Below, one piece after another: positions 60,801-64,000 of a DNA stretch of 64,000 bases (positions are counted from its first letter, which is position 1; every line of letters starts with the position of its first letter). The DNA is taken from positions 1 to 64,000 of the forward strand of contig QLIY01000338.1 in the NCBI GenBank assembly GCA_003260075.1, in the 5' to 3' direction. The notes under the pieces were generated by a model. It searched no databases, was not told the origin of the DNA, and was given only the letters and a program-made list of their open reading frames with translations. The position numbers and the translations under genes are program-made. This stretch comes from Phallusia mammillata. Its lineage: Eukaryota > Chordata > Ascidiacea > Phlebobranchia > Ascidiidae.

Positions 60801-63800
60801 TCAGACCATCTTAGGCGACTTTAAATGGTATATATATGATACAAACCTTATTCTTTACATCAGTTGTTTTAAAACAAAACAACAAGCAAGCAATTGGCGA
60901 CCGTTGGTGAAATACCATGCGGCCCGATAAGATTATAAAGTTTTGAATGCGGCCCTTGCACTGAAAAGTTTGCCCACCCCTGTCCTAATCAGTGATATAT
61001 CTCATGCGTTTTTTTTGTTCCGGATTACCCAGGATTAAATATTGCCCAAATTCACATTTTTACCCTGAAAGTAGAAAATGACCATGGATCATATTAAAAC
61101 CAACTCTGACGATACTTGTGCAGAATGTGGTCGCTTGGTGTCGCTATCGGAACCGGAAACGGTCGGAGAGTCAACTACGTCACTCGGTCGGTACGGAGTG
61201 TGGATGAGAGATCCGCTCGCTAATCCACAGAACGAGAACATCTGGGTTGTTAACGTCATCTTCATTCGTGTCACCAAGGTTTGTGCCATAAAGTAGATGA
61301 ATTAAATAAAGTTTGATTCATTCTTACATCCAACGTGCGTAATGTAACGCACGAATCCGTGATGCTAGTAATAAGCCCTCGCACTTCGTTAGAATTCCGT
61401 TGGACTTCAAGTTCCTTAAACCAATCCTTTGTGGTAACATTTCACACGTAACCATGCGTGTCCCTCTCTATTTCCATGTTTTGTGCTTATTTGTTTCCGG
61501 TAGAGCTACTATGTTATAACATCGCAACATAAATCACAGTACGCCATGCCCATTGAAGGCGCCATACCGAATCAGAAGGCGCCTTCAATGGACCTGGCGT
61601 ACTGTGATTTATATACGAATGTGACGTGATCGCTGGTCTGCAAAGCAAACGCTTCAGGGCTGATCCCAGTTATAAATTTATGTTTATCTTAACTCGCAAC
61701 ATATAACGGCATTTAGCAAACATGCCTGGTGTGAGTTCTTGTATTAATGTATTTTCCATATATTCCGCTGAGCGCTTAATCTATTGGCGCATTTTAAAAT
61801 AAACTCTTCTATCCAATTGCTTTTCACATCACAACACACCAGACTGGGGTTTAAACCATTAACCTAACAGCTTTAAGCAGTCGCAATCAGCAGTGTCTTC
61901 AAAGCCTGACCTAATATCACAATTTGATTCGTATTGTTTCTGTTTCAGCTACTCAAGTACGCCAACTTGCGGAAGTTTCGCGACCGTAAACCAGCTTCCA
62001 TGCATCGATTGGAGTTTCCGTTGGAAAGTACCGGGGCTGTAACGTACAACGGAAGTTTGTATTACCAGAGAAGGAATTCCAGAAAGATTGTCAGGTTCGG
62101 GTTTCATTCATAAACTCCGCAAGTTGCACTAACGCAGTAAATGAGACAAACCCTTATAGTAAAGTGACAAACACGAATATAACGGCGGCCCAAATACAGT
62201 AAGCGTAAAAAACGATATGACTTATTGTTTAAACGTTGGCAAATGTTCATGCTATCATCAGTGATATGAGGGGCCATCAAGTGACAACGATTCGAAAATT
62301 GGGTTTAAAAATTAGAATCGAACAGTTGATAATTTATTTTGTTAATGTCTTAACCTGTGGTTTTGTAGGCACTAAAGATGCCAGCTAGGCGAAATATTAT
62401 ATTTCATGTAAAATCACTGACTGATTCTGTTACATGAAACATATTTTTGATTCTTGGTTATTTACATGGTAAATTGTGGATTCACGTTTGTGTCCTGTTT
62501 TCTTTCACCAAGCGAAACAAACTCTAAAACTTAAAACAATTTCCGAATTCGGTTTTTCCCAACACGCATTTACATGTAACAGATAAGAATCCATCAACAA
62601 CATTTGCTTCCACAGATTCGATCTGAGAACTCGTCGAACTGTTCGACAGCGTCAAGTTAAAAACGCAGGTTACCATGGAATGTTCGCTTACCAATATGGA
62701 GGCTTTTCTGATATCGACCTCGCTGTAGATGAGACAGGGATATGGGTGATATACAGGTAGGTTGTGAGAGTCATTATACTGGACAATATCAAACCTTTCA
62801 ACAGACAGTATGGTCATCGACGACCACTGTTTATGGGAATAAACAACTGAAAAATATTTTGGTGACATCACGAAAACGAAACTAGCACAAACTCGGTGTT
62901 AAACTGTTGATGACAATTGTGGTTCAGAAATGTAGAAGGAACCGAAGGCTAAACAGTCTTTACAAATCAACAACAAAAAATCCAAAGCAAATGTGGACTT
63001 TAAACATTTGTGTGGAAATTAGAGTTGCTTGTATTTGGAAAAAATATACAGACTGATTATGTTTGAGGCAAACGCAAACTAGATACATTTGATCAACCAA
63101 ACAGTTTTATTTTACTTCTAGCACTCGCGCCAACAAAGGAAATATCGTTGTTTCAAAGTTGGACCCGAACACGTTGAAAATCATCAAAACCATCAGGACC
63201 AAGATTTTGGTGAGTGAGATCTAAAACCTTCATGTTAAACAACGTGTTGTGCCGGGATTCGAACCCGGGGTCTTCTGATCTTAGTTCAATCTGTTGTCAA
63301 CTTCGTTTGTATTCTGATCATATCAAACTCGCAGCCTCTTTTGTATTGACTTGATCATGTATGTAGTGATGTGCACAGTTCACTTAAAAAGTGCCCACAT
63401 TGTGATAAATATTAACGTTTTGAATTTTCGTTACTTGTTACCCGACGAAACGTTGCATGACTTGTTAATATTTCCCGATTGAACAAAAAAGCAAGTTTAT
63501 GTCTGTTTAGAATCCAAGTCAATCGTTCCCTGTTCCACATAAAAACCTATTTCAACACAGAAGGCAAAAATACTAGCACAGACTTTGAAAATCTGATCAA
63601 TCCATTTCAAACTATTGATCAAAAAACTGTTTCCAGCAAAATTTAAGACTTTTAAGACTATTTCTTCTGTTGCAGAAACGCTCGGTGGCCAACGCCTTCA
63701 TTAGTTGCCAGACTTTGTACACAGTGAGCGCTTACAACACTCCCAATGCTAAAATCAACTTTGCTGTGGATCTGAGAACGAGAAAAGTTACGAGACCCAA

Positions 63801-63824
63801 TATTCCTTTTGTCAACAGCTACCG
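39188..63824 (+). CDS. Secreted coiled-coil / olfactomedin-domain protein, 3'-incomplete
   Basis: Extracellular glycoprotein of the olfactomedin family (noelin, myocilin, gliomedin and relatives). Exons: 39188-39323, 41241-42118, 42536-42614, 50850-50918, 61124-61278, 61949-62094, 62616-62756, 63122-63209, 63676-63824. Phases agree throughout; 613 codons so far. The start opens a hydrophobic leader (LLKYLVVCCFVVA), a signal peptide or type II anchor. Exons 2-3 encode a heptad-rich coiled coil (for example KIRELEEALAELRQNN); exon 4 an acidic linker with EREEEEVEDNQDYS. The olfactomedin domain begins at CGRLVSLSEP and shows TYNGSLYYQRR, GGFSDIDLAVDETGIWVIYS and SVANAFISCQTLYTVSAY, matching the calcium-site segments and the disulfide cysteine of the family. 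The final exon(s), with the last strands, lie beyond the window. I see no collagen repeats, unlike gliomedin. For exon 5 I chose the acceptor before 61124 because it keeps phase; the one before 61075 does not. Confidence 0.9.
39324..41240 (+). other. Intron 1 of the olfactomedin gene
   Basis: About 1.9 kb without a recognised repeat. It contains overlapping ORFs on both strands near 40282-40668, but none has a recognisable domain or splice-supported continuation. Confidence 0.6.
46300..46505 (+). repeat. Dispersed repeat, family alpha
   Basis: CTGATGAAGGCATGAGCATT starts at 46351, followed by TGCTGAAACGTTTGAGC and AATAAAGCATGTCG. The copy resembles 33955-34125 along most of its length. Confidence 0.6.
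46967..47163. other. Direct duplication joined by 12 C (intron 3)
   Basis: Copy 1 is 46967-47069, the C run is 47070-47081 and copy 2 is 47082-47163. Confidence 0.85.
49060..49190 (-). repeat. Dispersed repeat, family beta
   Basis: Minus strand: CTAATGAAGGCGGGCTGCAT, then ATGACGAAACATCGG (49133-49100), with the family flanks CAGAAGAGC and TATAAAGTTGATA. It is a degenerate relative of 2935-2901. Confidence 0.5.
49780..50024 (-). mobile_element. hAT-like MITE, family A, interrupted by a 60-base foreign insert and an n
   Basis: Termini CAGTGGTGGGG and AATCCCACCACTG, with flanks TTTGTAGC (49772-49779) and TTTGTAAC (50025-50032), 7 of 8 matching. Bases 49898-49957 do not belong to the element: they are identical to 41885-41944 in exon 2 of the host gene, and are followed by n at 49958 and a repeated TGAT. 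Confidence 0.85.
51640..51780 (+). repeat. Dispersed repeat, family beta
   Basis: CCCAGATAAAGGCGACC, then AATGACGTTGAAACGTTG (51664-51703), followed by the family tail GCCAGAAGAGCAC and CTGGTAGCAACAGTTTAT. Confidence 0.5.
52125..52262. other. Direct duplication joined by 10 C (intron 4)
   Basis: Copy 1 is 52125-52189, the C run is 52190-52199 and copy 2 is 52200-52262; copy 2 lacks two bases present in copy 1. Confidence 0.85.
53897..53986. other. Long C run (90)
   Basis: A pure C run between unique sequences; probably a placeholder for unresolved bases. The proline or glycine ORFs read through it are not genes. Confidence 0.85.
54488..54831. other. Direct duplication joined by 10 C, followed by a 92-C run
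   Basis: Copy 1 is 54488-54608, the C run is 54609-54618 and copy 2 is 54619-54739. Copy 2 runs straight into a 92-base C run (54740-54831). Overlap and gap therefore occur side by side. Confidence 0.85.
55205..55350 (-). repeat. Dispersed repeat, family beta
   Basis: Minus strand: CCCTGATGAAGGTGTCTCG (from 55333), a spacer, then GGGACGTCGAAACGTCGGC (ending about 55289), with the tail around 55210-55260 (AACTGTTGCTTCCAGGCATA). This copy and 2935-2901 are the best-preserved members. Confidence 0.6.
58160..58373 (-). mobile_element. Probable hAT-like MITE remnant
   Basis: The right end GGTTGCCGACCACTG is a typical hAT terminus, and CAGACCTTTTTTG at 58160 may be the left end. No matching target duplication is visible, so the left boundary is uncertain. 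It directly abuts the antisense coding remnant on its higher-coordinate side. Confidence 0.45.
58266..58689 (-). pseudogene. Candidate antisense gene remnant with in-frame stop
   Basis: Minus-strand open frame from about 58689 (after a possible acceptor TTGTATAG) to 58374. It reads VSLSQLKAKIVAKCEGFSMS, then SVGDLLSQIHYDGSDSRKKI, a TGA near 58488-58490, and continues in the same frame with DDHEYLAKFKDIYVQNNNF. It then runs into the hAT-like terminus at 58373. The helical, hydrophilic character is protein-like and loosely resembles DUF4476-type domains. It lies inside intron 4 on the other strand. I do not recognise the gene. Confidence 0.3.
59085..59120 (-). repeat. Dispersed repeat end (family gamma)
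   Basis: Minus strand: TACTGAAGATGTCG, then TATAGGCGAAATGTATTTATC, a degenerate relative of the copies at 30831 and 32989. Confidence 0.45.
59879..60982. mobile_element. hAT-like element, 1.1 kb, with perfect 8-bp target duplication
   Basis: Termini CAGGGGTGGGCAAACTACGG and AAAGTTTGCCCACCCCTG form terminal inverted repeats of at least 16 bp. The exact duplication TCCTAATC lies at 59871-59878 and 60983-60990. Multiple CGGCCC blocks lie near both ends. A second terminus-like CAGGGGTGCACAACCTGCGG at 60552 suggests a nested or recombined copy. There is no transposase ORF. Confidence 0.92.
61529..61612. other. Long near-perfect hairpin in intron 5 of the olfactomedin gene
   Basis: The left arm 61529-61563 (ATAAATCACAGTACGCCA, then CCATTGAAGGCGCC) pairs with 61578-61612 around a 14-base loop. 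Thirty-two of 35 positions match; the three mismatches are one internal bulge. It could be a fold-back element end or a small-RNA precursor. Confidence 0.75.
62190..62290 (-). repeat. Dispersed repeat, family alpha (inverted, degenerate)
   Basis: Minus strand: CTGATGATAGCATGAACATT, then GCCAACGTTTAAACAATAAG (62262-62222). It lies in intron 6 of the olfactomedin gene. Confidence 0.5.
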
Positions 63825-64000
63825 GTAAGTGGCGCTATTGAACCTAAATTATTATGGGACGGGGTGCAAAATGAGAAGATGGAATCGCTTTAATAAAAAC
63901 TACATTAAACTTGTTCGGATTAGGCGAAGACAAAATTGCCCCGATTAGGTAAAGATCCGGTTTAACCGATACCAAATAGTTCAAGCCTCGCCCAATTTCA

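Larger units (their letters stand above)
50919..61123 (+). other. Intron 4 of the olfactomedin gene (10.2 kb)
   Basis: Holds beta repeats (51640-51780, 55205-55350), two C-run-joined duplications, two very long C runs, a candidate antisense gene remnant (58266-58689) and a 1.1-kb hAT element (59879-60982). I see no further exon of the host gene, and the phases do not require one. Confidence 0.6.

Noticed and set aside
63247..63275. tRNA-like T arm on the minus strand (CCGGGTTCGAATCCCGG)
   Set aside because: The T stem-loop is perfect, but no matching acceptor 5' strand, D arm or anticodon arm is found upstream; at most a tRNA-derived repeat fragment.
1..64000. CRISPR arrays, bacterial operons or integrated viral genomes
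   Set aside because: No regularly spaced direct repeats, no prokaryotic gene layout, and no reverse transcriptase, capsid or envelope-like coding region.

Overview
The window reads as chromosomal DNA of an intron-rich but compact metazoan. I infer a tunicate, probably an ascidian of the Ciona type. The reasons are AT-rich introns of roughly 200-700 bases, closely packed genes on both strands, vertebrate-like gene architecture (for example a cytosolic valyl-tRNA synthetase with an N-terminal GST-like domain) and many short hAT-type elements. The species assignment is inference.

Layout. 320-3790 (+) holds the 3' part of a serpin gene whose 5' end lies outside the window; it carries a frameshift in one exon. 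5402-10777 (+) is a complete eight-exon serpin with a signal peptide and the same intron phases, so the two are tandem paralogues. 11611-24854 (-) is a complete 26-exon cytosolic valyl-tRNA synthetase; all 26 exons join in one frame (3942 nt). 25586-28226 (+) is an intronless Elongator subunit 2 (ELP2) facing away from VARS across about 730 bases. 29728-31343 (-) is a four-exon Ctr-family copper transporter. 31344-39187 is intergenic and rich in mobile-element remnants. 39188-63824 (+) is a nine-exon, 3'-incomplete secreted coiled-coil/olfactomedin-domain gene with introns of 8.2 and 10.2 kb.

Repeats. At least nine hAT-like non-autonomous elements are visible, most with 8-bp target-site duplications. 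A second repeat family carries a canonical type I hammerhead self-cleaving ribozyme, best at 21302-21352; other copies lie at 3557, 16721 and (inverted) 8530. Three further dispersed families share a CTGATGA...GAAA core.

Assembly warning. The window contains 29 runs of C. Twenty-three are 10-12 long, mostly exactly 10, and every one of these separates two near-identical direct copies of the flanking DNA. Six are 48-92 long and replace sequence. These look like gap placeholders written as C at unmerged contig overlaps, not biology. Removing one copy restores the ELP2 frame exactly. Two single n positions also mark faulty joins, one next to a misplaced 60-base piece of the olfactomedin gene. 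The apparent partial exon duplications in the serpin, VARS and copper-transporter genes should be read in that light.
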